Positions 1-8,342 of a stretch of DNA of 49,168 bases are shown here, piece after piece. The DNA comes from Paenibacillus xylanivorans (GTDB lineage: Bacteria > Bacillota > Bacilli > Paenibacillales > Paenibacillaceae). Below the pieces are notes generated by a model. The model was not told the DNA's origin, ran no database searches, and worked only from the letters and a program-made list of their open reading frames with translations. The translations under genes were made by a program, and so were the position numbers. Numbering within the stretch: position 1 is the first letter of the stretch; each line of letters opens with the position of its first letter. The stretch lies in contig NZ_LITU01000082.1 of the NCBI RefSeq assembly GCF_001280595.1, forward strand, positions 186,057 through 235,224, in the 5' to 3' direction.

Positions 1-380
1 AATGAACGTGCCGCGTGGCAGGTTCGAGAAGCCGTTCTCGACGTAATGCGAGATGGAATGTTTAGTCGTACCGATCAGGGCGCGGAATTTATCCTGAAAT
101 CTGTATTCCTGCTGGCTTGTCCGATGAAATCGAGCCGATTAGGTACTCTTTGCCCTCGCTATACGAAGTCCACGACCTAACTGTTACAGGAATAAGGTCA
201 GATGAATCTCGGCGGCAATCATATGATCAAAGAAGGCAGTATTGTCTTTGGCATCCATTCATTCCGGGGTGTGGTTAATTCAAGCAGGATTTTCGGTTCG
301 TAGAGTAACAACAGCCTCTATAAACAAAGCTGCTGCCTCCTGTTAGAATTCATCCACAATGATAACATTTTTATATGGAA
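1..380 (-). pseudogene. Decayed fragment of a second PLD/DEAD helicase gene
   Basis: The stretch resembles, base by base, the intact helicase gene further right. Positions 1-200 match about 3031-3230, and positions 205-380 match about 3670-3835, so roughly 440 bases of the parent are missing at the junction near 202. Frameshifts and stops are scattered through it and no open frame survives. It has the same orientation as the parent, and its 3' side lies outside the window on the left. It is a relic of a tandem duplication or of a related second gene; it should make no protein. Confidence 0.85.
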
Positions 381-434
381 AATAAATCATATAAAAAAAT
401 TATTAAGCGCAACTTTTCCCGCACTTATTGAGTC

Positions 435-526
435 TATTTAATTGTAAGGTTTATCCAAATAAAATCACAAATGGAAGGGGGTACGAACAAAATATCACAT
501 TATCTAAAAAACCTTACAATTAAATA
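435..526. repeat. 18-bp perfect inverted repeat before the first secreted gene
   Basis: Positions 435-452 (TATTTAATTGTAAGGTTT) and 509-526 are exact reverse complements separated by 56 bases. The right arm ends one base before a possible ATG at 527. The arms are too long and exact to be chance. They could form a stem in the 5' untranslated RNA or be a binding site for a dimeric regulator. No terminator-like T-run follows the right arm. Confidence 0.7.
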
Positions 527-547
527 ATGAAGGGATGCAACCGGAAT

Positions 548-1165
548 ATGGCCAAAAAAATGACAGTTCTATTCTCTTTCTTTTTTGCTTTTATTCTAAT
601 TGTTGGTTCCAGTTCTGCTAATGCAGATAGCTGGTATGCGGGTGTTACCAAGCCAGGAAGTACTTATTTAGGTATGTATGCGTATATTACAACACCAACA
701 TCTCTTCCTAGTCTAGGCGATAGCGGTGAATCAGCATGGGTATCAAATGTTACTTCAACTAGGGATTGGATTCAAACGGGTATCCGCTATTATTCGGGAT
801 ACTCAGGCTTTAGAACTTACATTGAGCACACCTATAATGGTGTTCATGGTATGGAAGAAGTAGGAACTCATCTTTTGGACACCTCAATCCAATACACCGT
901 GCAGTATGAAGGAGCAGATAGTAAATGGCACGGATATATTGCTGGTTATGATAAGGGGAGTTGGAATCTAGGTACGTATAACAATGTTCAGGCAAACGCA
1001 GAAAGTCATGCAACAAATACGCAGATGGGGCCGTTTAGATTTACAAGTGTATCTTATAAAAATTCAAGTGGAGTTTGGACTGTAAATGACACAGCTCCAA
1101 CCGCTAAAAGCCCTTATTCAGTCAGTAAGACCAGTAATGCAAATTTCCGAGTCTATGGGCCTTAA
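548..1165 (+). CDS. Secreted protein of unknown function
   Basis: About 205 residues with a clear signal peptide: a MAKK start, a hydrophobic core (FSFFFAFILIVG) and likely cleavage after SSANA. I chose the ATG at 548 because GAAGGG at 529-534 precedes it; an in-frame ATG at 527 would lie right at the end of the inverted repeat. The mature part is rich in Tyr, Ser, Thr and Gly and looks all-beta. The stretch AWV..., 11 residues, then WIQTGI loosely recalls G1 (eqolisin) peptidases, where a Gln in an LQTG motif is catalytic, but this is a weak resemblance and I do not assign a function. The next secreted gene starts 30 bases later, so the two are probably co-transcribed. Confidence 0.8.
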   Translation: MAKKMTVLFSFFFAFILIVGSSSANADSWYAGVTKPGSTYLGMYAYITTPTSLPSLGDSGESAWVSNVTSTRDWIQTGIRYYSGYSGFRTYIEHTYNGVHGMEEVGTHLLDTSIQYTVQYEGADSKWHGYIAGYDKGSWNLGTYNNVQANAESHATNTQMGPFRFTSVSYKNSSGVWTVNDTAPTAKSPYSVSKTSNANFRVYGP

Positions 1166-1195
1166 ATTTAACTATTTATATGGAGGATAATTATA

Positions 1196-2047
1196 ATGAG
1201 AAATAAAAAGTGGTTTCTTGTCGCAGCAGCAGTTATCGTCCTGAGCGGAGCGTTTTACATGAACTCTATTTCTGCTGAAAGTCCTACCCAACTAATCCAA
1301 GATCAGCTTGTTAAAGAAGGAGTGGCTATTTCAAAAATCACCTCCCAAGAGAGGAATTTAAAATTGGAAACAAAATCAACTTCTACTTCTGGAGAAGCAA
1401 CCATAGAGGATATTAAAGCCATCCGAAAAATCCGGAATGAAGTAAGAAGTGGTGTTAATGGAACCTCTCAAATCAAAAATATTGATCTCACGATCACGGG
1501 CAAAAATGGTCAAAATATATACAATGGTGTTTCTAATGACATTACCCAAATACCAGACTTCTCATTTAAAATTGTAGGTAAGCTCGATTCTGAATCAGTC
1601 CAGAACGCTATATATAGTGAACTGAAGGCAAACGGTGTAAGTGTGGAATCGACAGAAATTATGGATAACCAACTGGGTGGAAAGCTGGCCTCGATCGTGC
1701 TTACAACGGAAATCCCAGAGGTGAACAGTCTCGTTCCTAAAATTGAGCAATGGATCACAGCGCTTAATGATTCTGATGGTATTGGAGTTTCTCAATATGA
1801 ACTGACCATTAATGATAAAAGTAATCATTCAACGTTGTTATACTTGACAACAGATTTAGTGTATCGTGATTTTTATTGGTGGCAATCCCCAGCTCTTGGC
1901 GATGAAGTTTGGACAAAAACTAAACCAGAAAGCCAAGAATCAGCTGCTAGTAAAGACAAAGTTCCGGCGACAATTGAAGAAGGGATACATGCTGGGCCCT
2001 CTGGAGCAGATAACAATGGATATGAAGGGCCTCAATTTAAAAAATAA
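1196..2047 (+). CDS. Secreted or membrane-anchored protein of unknown function
   Basis: A 283-residue protein with an N-terminal hydrophobic segment (residues 7-22) ending at a plausible signal cleavage site (SISA-ES). TGGAGGATAATTATAATG gives a good ribosome binding site. The mature part shows two similar alpha/beta segments (about residues 30-120 and 125-215) of Ile/Val strands and charged helices, possibly an internal duplication. The tail after residue 235 is polar and low in complexity. No family was recognised. It lies 30 bases behind another secreted protein and is followed by a strong terminator, so the two form a short operon of exported proteins. Confidence 0.75.
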   Translation: MRNKKWFLVAAAVIVLSGAFYMNSISAESPTQLIQDQLVKEGVAISKITSQERNLKLETKSTSTSGEATIEDIKAIRKIRNEVRSGVNGTSQIKNIDLTITGKNGQNIYNGVSNDITQIPDFSFKIVGKLDSESVQNAIYSELKANGVSVESTEIMDNQLGGKLASIVLTTEIPEVNSLVPKIEQWITALNDSDGIGVSQYELTINDKSNHSTLLYLTTDLVYRDFYWWQSPALGDEVWTKTKPESQESAASKDKVPATIEEGIHAGPSGADNNGYEGPQFKK

Positions 2048-2077
2048 AAAAACTGAGTTTATCTAAACTCTCGTTTG

Positions 2078-2128
2078 AAAGACACAACAGAATCTCTCTG
2101 AATTTGAGGAGACTCTGTTGTGTCTTTT
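2078..2128. terminator. Bidirectional terminator between converging genes
   Basis: AAAGACACAACAGAATCTC pairs with GAGACTCTGTTGTGTCTTT across a short loop, with one mismatch, and is flanked by A-rich and T-rich ends. It closes the rightward secreted-protein operon and the leftward helicase remnant. A smaller hairpin (GAGTTTA/TAAACTC) sits just before it. Confidence 0.85.
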
Positions 2129-2141
2129 GGTAATTAACCCC

Positions 2142-2920
2142 TCAAACAATACATTTATTCGCCACCGCCACCATCTTCGCGGGCATTTCTTCTCGCAGTC
2201 GCCACACAAAGCTCATCGGTTTGTTCCCCTCATGACTCACATAATCGGCTTCGCCCAAGAAAACAAATGGAGACGTGTAACTATGCTCCTCCTTATATTC
2301 CCGCACGAAGAGCGCAATCCGGTTGCCTGTCTCCCGGTGATGGATATACCGCTGCGCGGTCGCCGTATGCTCCGACACCCTGCTCTGAGTCTGCCAGTGG
2401 AATAGACGCTCGTTGATCGCATAATCCTCATACAGAGTAGAAGGAGAGAAATCTTTGTCCGACTTGTTCAGCGTAATGAAGAAGATATCGGTCTGTTCAT
2501 CTGCAAAATACTTCACGCCTTCACGGAAGGCGGGTGATTGCTCAGCGTTCCAGTAGCCGAAGGCTGCGAGCACTTGGTCAATGGAGTACAGACAGTGGAT
2601 ATCCAGTGGACAAATGTACGGGAACGAATTGCTTTTATCCACAAATCGCAGATGAGCTAGATTATACTTGAAAATATCCACAAGCTCTGCTCGGAATGCT
2701 TCGCAAGACAGCACACGCTGCACACCCTCTTTGATGCTGCTCAACCCTAGTTTCTCAGGTGCGGCCCGGTGGAATGTTTAATAGAACATAATGAGCATGC
2801 GCTGTTAATCCTGCTCCGGCTAACATACCGCAGAGATACCTTTTACCCGTTCGTCCACCATACAATTGATACATTGTCATCCCGTGATGTTCCACCAAAA
2901 TGAGCCAAGGTCAGCGGCAG
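2142..2920 (-). pseudogene. Broken C-terminal (DUF3427) part of the PLD/DEAD helicase
   Basis: This is the continuation of the helicase gene starting at 5146. Right after its present stop the same frame reads LPLTLAHF, as expected for an intact protein, so the TGA at 2921-2923 replaces a sense codon. A shift then moves the frame to VEHHGMTMYQLYGGRTGK, and another restores the original frame at APEKLGLSSIKEGV, which runs into a 200-residue open frame (2744-2142). That last part has the usual features of DUF3427: KEEHSYTSPFVFLG and a terminal G-KPMSFVWRL. One stop plus two frameshifts in under 180 bases marks decay, unless the assembly is wrong here. Confidence 0.75.
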
Positions 2921-5146
2921 TCAGGTATCTTGCTGGAACATTTGCAGCTTCTCGATCAACGCTCTGCGGTTGCGACTCATTTGCTTGAGGTTACGCATGA
3001 TGTAGTCTTTCGCCTGTTTCTCCAACTGGATGAACGTGCCGCGAGGAAGATTCGAAAAGCCGTTCTCAACGTAGTACGAGATGGAATGTTTCGTGGCGCC
3101 GATCAGGGCGCGGAATTTATCTTGGAACCTGTACTCCTGATGCGCTTGCCCGATGAAGTCGAGCACGGTCAGGCACTCTTTGCCATCCGCCATCCGTAGT
3201 CCACGTCCCAACTGTTGCAGGAATACGGTCAGACTCTCGGTAGGTCGCAGGAACAGAATGGTGTTCACCTCAGGGATATCCACCCCCTCATTGTACAGAT
3301 CCACGACAAAGATCATGCGCAGTTCCCCGTTCACCAGCTGTCCTTTCGCAGAATGACGTTCCTGTTCGCTGGACCCACCATGCAGGGCCATGGATGGAAT
3401 GCCGGCTTCGTTAAATATTTTTGCCATATACAGCGCATGATCCACCCCTACGCAGAAACCAAGGCCCTTCACATCGTCCAGATCGGTTACGTATTTGTTC
3501 AGACTTTGGATGATCTGGTTGGCACGGATTTTGTTATGAGTGTAGAGCTTTTCCAGTTCGTTCAGGTCATAGCCTTTACGCGACCACTTCACCTGAGATA
3601 GATCGACAGTATCGGTGACGCCAAAATACTGAAAAGGACTCAGTAGCTTCCTGTCAATCGCATCCGTTAGACGGATCTCGGCGGCAATCGTATGATCGAA
3701 GTAGGCGGTAATGTCTTTGCCATCCATCCGTTCAGGCGTGGCAGTGAGTCCTAGCAAAATCTTAGGTTCATAGTGGGATAACAGCTTCTGGTACGAAGGC
3801 GCTGCGGCATGGTGGAATTCATCCACAATGATGTAATCGTAATAGTCTGGGCTGGTGATCTCCGTCAGCTTCATGGAGTTAAGACTCTGAATACTAATAA
3901 ACAGATGGTCCAGCGCCTCTGCTCGGTAATTCGCGACATGTAGCTCACCAAAGTTCATATCCTTCAAGATATACCGGAACGTATCCTGGCTTTGCTTCAA
4001 GATTTCTTCCCGATGGGCGACAAAAAGCAGCTTGGCTCCCGCATGGCTTGCACGGAATCGCTTGTAGTCGAAGGCTGAAATGACCGTTTTGCCAACGCCT
4101 GTGGCGGCGACGATCAGGTTACGGATTCGTCCATACAGCGTACGCTCGGCGTTCAGCTGTTCCAGCACTTCTTTTTGGTAATCGTAAGGCTGGATGTCGA
4201 GGTGAAAGTGGTTGGACTGATCTTTTTTGCGATTCAGAGCCGCTTTCAACTGTGCCTCATGGCCTTCATCCTCAGCCATATACCGGGTAAATTCACGGTC
4301 ATTCCAGTAACTCTCGAAGGTCGCTTCAATCTTGCGCAGCACATCGAGTGAATCTTTCTCTGTCACCTTGAGGTTCCACTCCATACCACTGGTCAGCGCC
4401 GGGTTGGATAGGTTGGAAGAGCCGACATAGGCTGAAGTGAATCCGGTATCGCGGTGAAAAATGTATGTTTTGGCGTGCAACCGGCTCACTTTGGTATCAT
4501 ACGAAATCTGGATTTCGGTGTTAGGTAATTTGCTAAGTTCAGTGATGGCTTTAAGATCGGTTGCTTCCATATACGTGGTCGTGATAATACGCAGCTTGCC
4601 ACCGCTCGCCGTGAATTGTTGAAGTTGTTCCAGCAGCAGGCGAAGCCCGCTGAACTTGATAAATGACACCAACCAGTCGATCCGATCGGCAGTCACGATC
4701 TCCTTTTGCAATTCCAGTAACATACTTGGTTCGGACTTCGCACCTGTGAATAAAGAGCTTTGGGAGATGGACGTATCTGGACGAACGATTTTGGTATCCC
4801 GGATCGCACGAATGCTGTTCAGTTTGGAATACACATGGGTCAACACTTCCCCCTGCTCATCCAGTTGCAATTCGTTGTACTCTTCTTCCCCCAGTGTGTC
4901 TTTCAGGGTGGCAATAATCTCATTACACGTTTGGATCTGCGCCAACACTGCCGTCTTATCTTCCGTCTGTTCCCGCACAATCTTGAGCGCCCGCCGGGTT
5001 ACCGCCGCCAAATACGTGGACAGCAGCTTGCGTGCCTCCTCTGCATCCAACTTCTCAGTCCCAATGTTATACACATCCGGGTCCAGCGCCGAAATCTCCT
5101 GCCTGGTGATGGTGTTGATAAGCTGTTCATATATGCCTTGTTTCAT
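2921..5146 (-). CDS. PLD-nuclease / DEAD-box helicase, C-terminally truncated
   Basis: A 741-residue open frame with a helical N-terminal region (1-130), a phospholipase-D-type nuclease domain (about 140-285; H224-A-K226 and VGSSNLSNPAL), and a superfamily 2 helicase core: Walker A ATGVGKT (348-354), DEFH (442-445), TAT motif III (468-470) and motif VI QLGRGLR in the second RecA lobe. Full-length family members continue into a DUF3427 domain, reaching about 1000 residues. Here that part is cut off by a stop and frameshifts. The nuclease and ATPase motifs are intact, so a shortened protein may still be made. Such proteins act on DNA and are often found in defence-rich regions; the role here is inference. 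A second decayed copy lies at the window's left edge. Confidence 0.85.
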   Translation of the reverse strand: MKQGIYEQLINTITRQEISALDPDVYNIGTEKLDAEEARKLLSTYLAAVTRRALKIVREQTEDKTAVLAQIQTCNEIIATLKDTLGEEEYNELQLDEQGEVLTHVYSKLNSIRAIRDTKIVRPDTSISQSSLFTGAKSEPSMLLELQKEIVTADRIDWLVSFIKFSGLRLLLEQLQQFTASGGKLRIITTTYMEATDLKAITELSKLPNTEIQISYDTKVSRLHAKTYIFHRDTGFTSAYVGSSNLSNPALTSGMEWNLKVTEKDSLDVLRKIEATFESYWNDREFTRYMAEDEGHEAQLKAALNRKKDQSNHFHLDIQPYDYQKEVLEQLNAERTLYGRIRNLIVAATGVGKTVISAFDYKRFRASHAGAKLLFVAHREEILKQSQDTFRYILKDMNFGELHVANYRAEALDHLFISIQSLNSMKLTEITSPDYYDYIIVDEFHHAAAPSYQKLLSHYEPKILLGLTATPERMDGKDITAYFDHTIAAEIRLTDAIDRKLLSPFQYFGVTDTVDLSQVKWSRKGYDLNELEKLYTHNKIRANQIIQSLNKYVTDLDDVKGLGFCVGVDHALYMAKIFNEAGIPSMALHGGSSEQERHSAKGQLVNGELRMIFVVDLYNEGVDIPEVNTILFLRPTESLTVFLQQLGRGLRMADGKECLTVLDFIGQAHQEYRFQDKFRALIGATKHSISYYVENGFSNLPRGTFIQLEKQAKDYIMRNLKQMSRNRRALIEKLQMFQQDT

Positions 5147-5252
5147 GAATGTACCTCGTGTGGGTGTAGGATGGTTGTGGATAATTCTCTATGTATAGGG
5201 TGCGCTAAAAATTACTTCTTCTATATTATCGACCAACCTGTGGAAGATTTCA

Positions 5253-5299
5253 TTAGTTGTTTTGATTTCATAGAAAAGCACCTCTACTTGTGGTTTGAT
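5253..5299. repeat. Copy 1 of a dispersed terminator-like repeat
   Basis: TTAGTTGTTTTGATTTCATA followed by GAAAAGCACCTCTACTTGTG matches 12089-12133 closely. In the second copy the segment forms a full terminator hairpin on the minus strand. Here the second half of the stem is missing, so this is a half-copy or a decayed terminator. Confidence 0.6.
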
Positions 5300-5445
5300 A
5301 ATATACGTATAATAGTTTAGTTTTGAAGATCCGTTTCTATTAGAAGTTAAACCAAGTACCCCGGTAAAACGATATAGTCTTTTTTTCCTGTTTGTTCACA
5401 CCAGCTAAGCCGCTCGAAGATGACACTGTAATTCTGATAACATTA

Positions 5446-5474
5446 TAAAAGGTCGCCAGTGAGGCGACCTTTTA
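5446..5474 (-). terminator. Terminator of the metalloprotease gene
   Basis: TAAAAGGTCGCC and GGCGACCTTTTA are perfect reverse complements around a 5-base loop, with T-runs on either side. It lies 60 bases behind the stop codon of the leftward metalloprotease gene. Confidence 0.9.
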
Positions 5475-5533
5475 TGTACATATGTTTTTTTCCATATACA
5501 CCTGAAGATTAAACCTTCTTTGAAAGAATCGTT

Positions 5534-6754
5534 TTACTTCATTCTTTGTCCTTTTATTATATTCTTCACATCTGACAAATCTGTTCCAGAGATGTTATCA
5601 ATCCAATTATAATTGGCTTCTGATGTAACGTTTACAATTTCCTTGGTATCCTCAAATTCATAAGATTTTTCGATAGATGACTGAAATTCATTTAGATTTG
5701 TCTCTACATTCACTTTATTTTGAGAGTCTACTATGAGTTTGAACGGTTCAAACGGCGTGAAATACATATCCAAATCTGTATCTTTACTTAAAAATAATAT
5801 ATAACTTGCACTTGTGTTTGGACTCTTAAAGAGAGGATTATCTATACTTATTCTTTTTTCATTTCCTTCTTTATCTGTAAAGAGATATTCGCTATCGGAT
5901 CTCAATCCAATGTCAATTATTGTTTCACTAACATTGCCTGAGATAATTTCATCTATTTCAAAATCATAGATAAGTCCCTTTTGATATCCTAGTGTACTTT
6001 CTTCTTTTGGATTATTTGGATCTCTTAACATGTTTATAGTTCCTTTTGAGTTATTAAAATGTCCCATAACTATTACATCAGCGTTATTGGCCATTTGCTC
6101 TAAACTATTAAAAGTAAGAATATCAGAAGAAACAAATATGTTATTTATGTTAAAATCAGATTCTTTATTTAGTATAAGCTCATCTAACACATTATTTTTA
6201 AAAACAGGATACCGCGCGTTAATACCATTCACATCGTCAGTCTGTGGCAAGTAAATTGTAGCTCTATCTCTATTAGAGTTCATAACTGAAGTTCCGCTAA
6301 CATGATCAAGTCCCATTGCATGAGCTAATTCGTGATTAGCAGTACTCCTTGCTACATTTGTTGTAGTAATATTGTTTGCATTGTTATTGATGTAGCCGTT
6401 GAATTTAGTTACAAATTTTAAAAGATCGGAGGTCCATTGCATTTCACCATATAAAGTTTTATCAGCACTATGATAAGAGTGTAATTTACTATCTGAACTG
6501 CTAGAATATACAAACTCAACTTTACTTTGTTTATTTTTCCAATCACTAACTGCTGACTGCCACGCCGATTTAATTACGCTTGATCCTCCCATGTTATCTC
6601 CCCATGAATATGAAGGGTATGCTGTTTCGCAAGTAGAACATTTGAAAAATCGGTTATTATCGTCATTAAATTTGTAGGCAGATGCTTCTAAGCTAAATGA
6701 TATTGAGAGTACAAGGACAACCGGCAAAACCAGATATTTTTTTACTTTTTTCAA
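5534..6754 (-). CDS. Secreted zinc metalloprotease, matrixin-like (HExxHxxGxxH)
   Basis: A 406-residue exported protein. The signal peptide spans about residues 1-26 (KKVKKYLVLPVVLVLSISF, cleavage near EASA). The zinc motif HELAHAMGLDH is at 141-151 and a Met-turn follows at SVMNS (M158), which places it among metzincins of the M10/matrixin type. C39 and C42 (CSTC) might form a disulfide or a switch. The 220-residue C-terminal part is Asp/Asn/Ser-rich and unassigned; it could be an inhibitory or targeting region. The start is a TTG at 6754 with GGAGG 8 bases upstream. It is divergent from a small lipoprotein gene, suggesting shared regulation. The gene is markedly more AT-rich than the carbohydrate genes further right. 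Confidence 0.88.
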   Translation of the reverse strand: MKKVKKYLVLPVVLVLSISFSLEASAYKFNDDNNRFFKCSTCETAYPSYSWGDNMGGSSVIKSAWQSAVSDWKNKQSKVEFVYSSSSDSKLHSYHSADKTLYGEMQWTSDLLKFVTKFNGYINNNANNITTTNVARSTANHELAHAMGLDHVSGTSVMNSNRDRATIYLPQTDDVNGINARYPVFKNNVLDELILNKESDFNINNIFVSSDILTFNSLEQMANNADVIVMGHFNNSKGTINMLRDPNNPKEESTLGYQKGLIYDFEIDEIISGNVSETIIDIGLRSDSEYLFTDKEGNEKRISIDNPLFKSPNTSASYILFLSKDTDLDMYFTPFEPFKLIVDSQNKVNVETNLNEFQSSIEKSYEFEDTKEIVNVTSEANYNWIDNISGTDLSDVKNIIKGQRMK

Positions 6755-6831
6755 TTACAAAACCTCCATTTACTATATTTTCATAGACCAAAAAGGTATA
6801 TAATGGATATAATAACATAAGGAGGTGTGAA

Positions 6832-7212
6832 ATGGTAACTAAAGTTATTTACTTTTTTCTATTATCTACTGTCACAATATTTAGTATAGTTGGCTGTACA
6901 GCAGAAACTAGCGCTACCCAAGAAGTAGCCCAAACCTTAATGAAAGAGGATAATAATAGTGATATATTTTTAATCGAGTCCATTCTCTATAAAAAGGTCA
7001 AAACCGTTAATGAAACAGAATTTAAATCTGTAAATACTACTTCATACGGACAAATATCTATGAACTATAATAAAAATAAAAAGTTTCAATCTGGTATGGC
7101 TTCTGTGTTGCCTATAGGTACAAAATTATATCGTTCTGTAGAAAATCCTGAGTATGTATATTCCAGTGAAGAACGCGGTTATACGATGTATAAGTCTGTC
7201 CCTGAAGGTTAA
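6832..7212 (+). CDS. Small lipoprotein of unknown function
   Basis: A 126-residue protein starting at an ATG with a near-perfect AAGGAGGTG site. Residues 6-21 are hydrophobic and end in SIVGC, a lipobox, so the mature protein is anchored through C22. The rest is Thr/Ser/Asn/Lys-rich and hydrophilic with a Tyr-rich end (YVYSSEERGYTMYKS), and I recognise no domain. It is transcribed away from the metalloprotease gene with only 77 bases between the starts, so the two may share a control region, and the lipoprotein might act on or protect against the protease. That link is only positional. Confidence 0.75.
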   Translation: MVTKVIYFFLLSTVTIFSIVGCTAETSATQEVAQTLMKEDNNSDIFLIESILYKKVKTVNETEFKSVNTTSYGQISMNYNKNKKFQSGMASVLPIGTKLYRSVENPEYVYSSEERGYTMYKSVPEG

Positions 7213-7489
7213 TCTAAAAGCGTCGTCGAACTTATGAACTCGATGCTAATCTTTCCTTCATTCGCATTTTTATGATCAATTTTCCCCTCGAATAGACTAC
7301 TTTATCCAACTTGACAGTCTGAACTAAATTTGTTTTAACTCTTATGAAAGTGCAGTGATTCTAGCTAAGCTGACTCCTTTTAGTGTAGTTACCCATGATA
7401 GAGAATTATCACGGGATATTTCTGAGCATCTAACTTAAATTGCTCTCTATGTCTTTTAATTAGATTTATTTCTATCTTCTAATGGATTT

Positions 7490-7680
7490 TACAACATACT
7501 TATCAATTATTTATCATTATTTTGGCTTTGGTAACTTACAATCTCCTTAATATGTACTCTAAGTATTACTGTATTAACTTTATCTAGATGTCACCACCAA
7601 CTGATTGAAGGCCTGTCTTATTTCGTTACCTGCTATAATCAATATGTTACCATCATCTATATAGTCTAACTACACACCAT
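7490..7680 (-). pseudogene. Relic of the 3' end of an immunity-like gene
   Basis: The sequence runs parallel to 9245-9450, the last 60 codons and trailer of the 268-residue immunity-like gene. Shared landmarks are the segments around ATTTATCATTATTTTGGC, ATATGTACT, and CACCACCAACTG. Many substitutions and small indels destroy the frame. It is therefore a diverged duplicate of the end of that gene, showing repeated recombination in this array. Confidence 0.75.
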
Positions 7681-7726
7681 TGAATCAGATTAATAATGCA
7701 AGTATTCTAGAACTGATTATGAAAAT

Positions 7727-7765
7727 AAGCCTATTCCTACTTAGTAACCAAGTTGGATTAGGCTT
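7727..7765 (-). terminator. Terminator-like hairpin behind the immunity array
   Basis: AAGCCTATTCC and GGATTAGGCTT pair with one mismatch over a 17-base loop. Read leftwards it follows the last gene of the array by about 30 bases and is followed by TTATTTTC; read rightwards it ends in TTTTT. Confidence 0.6.
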
Positions 7766-7794
7766 TTTAACAATTTATTGCACAATAATAATCT

Positions 7795-8277
7795 TTAGGG
7801 TCGCGGATTCTTATAACACCAATCCGGGTCGTACTGTAGAGCCTTTAATTTTTTCATATCCTCCCAACTGTAAACCCAGTCATAGTCTGCTACCCAAAAA
7901 TAATCATCAGGATTTAACTTGAGGTAGTGGTATATAAACTCAAAAACAAGTTCCTGAACACCGTATATCTCTTCTATGCAGCCCACCTGAAAAAAATCTC
8001 TGTCTGCTTCTAGTCCAACATCATCATTATAGTAAAATTCCAATCCCGAATTATCTGTTGCATCCACGTAGAAGATAAACGAGTAGTTATTTTCTTTCAC
8101 TAATTTATGGCTTATGTTCATGGTAGTTGAGAGAAAATGGCCGTCTGTTGAATAATTTTTACTATTGTGAAAGTTGAGTATAACATCTGCATTAAAAGCT
8201 GCAACTATAGAATCTGATAGTAACTTTTCAGTTGTATATTTTTTTCGATCCGTTAATATAAATGCGGAAGTTCCCAT
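7795..8277 (-). CDS. Immunity-like protein, paralogue 1 of 3
   Basis: A 160-residue acidic protein without signal peptide or membrane segment, hence cytoplasmic. The C-terminal 45 residues carry a signature shared with the proteins at 8343-8825 and 12170-12643: a hydrophobic helix, then DDYFWVADYDWVY, then EDMKKLK-YD--WC. AAGGAG stands 10 bases before the ATG. Its place at the end of a leftward array behind a WXG100 toxin gene argues for an immunity protein that binds a toxin. No named family was recognised, and the matching toxin is not in the window. Confidence 0.7.
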   Translation of the reverse strand: MGTSAFILTDRKKYTTEKLLSDSIVAAFNADVILNFHNSKNYSTDGHFLSTTMNISHKLVKENNYSFIFYVDATDNSGLEFYYNDDVGLEADRDFFQVGCIEEIYGVQELVFEFIYHYLKLNPDDYFWVADYDWVYSWEDMKKLKALQYDPDWCYKNPRP

Positions 8278-8342
8278 TATTTTAATACTCCTTGCCGATG
8301 CCTAATCCTTATTAATCCCCCGTTATTTTTAAATGTATAAAA

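Larger units (their letters stand above)
5147..5533. other. Intergenic region with a repeat copy and a terminator
   Basis: No gene is seen. It carries the helicase promoter side (right of 5146), a copy of a 47-base repeat at 5253-5299, and the terminator of the leftward metalloprotease gene at 5446-5474. The rest is AT-rich without clear structure. Confidence 0.6.
7213..7794. other. AT-rich gap with gene relics
   Basis: No intact gene is seen. The right part carries a relic of an immunity gene's 3' end (about 7490-7680) and a terminator-like hairpin at 7727-7765. Around 7345-7437 a short rightward frame reads VVTHDRELSRDISEHLT before a stop, possibly another relic, but I cannot name its source. 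Confidence 0.5.

Noticed and set aside
2078..2128. Inverted repeat as a mobile-element end or CRISPR-like repeat
   Set aside because: The stem, short loop and T-run between converging genes make it a terminator. No CRISPR array, tRNA, rRNA or transposase was found in the window.
2900..3601. Rightward open frames opposite the helicase gene
   Set aside because: They are mirror frames of a well-supported gene, without ribosome binding sites or domain signatures.
7345..7437. Short rightward frame reading VVTHDRELSRDISEHLT
   Set aside because: It recalls an ATPase tail, but it is too short, has no start and no identified parent; mentioned only under the gap.
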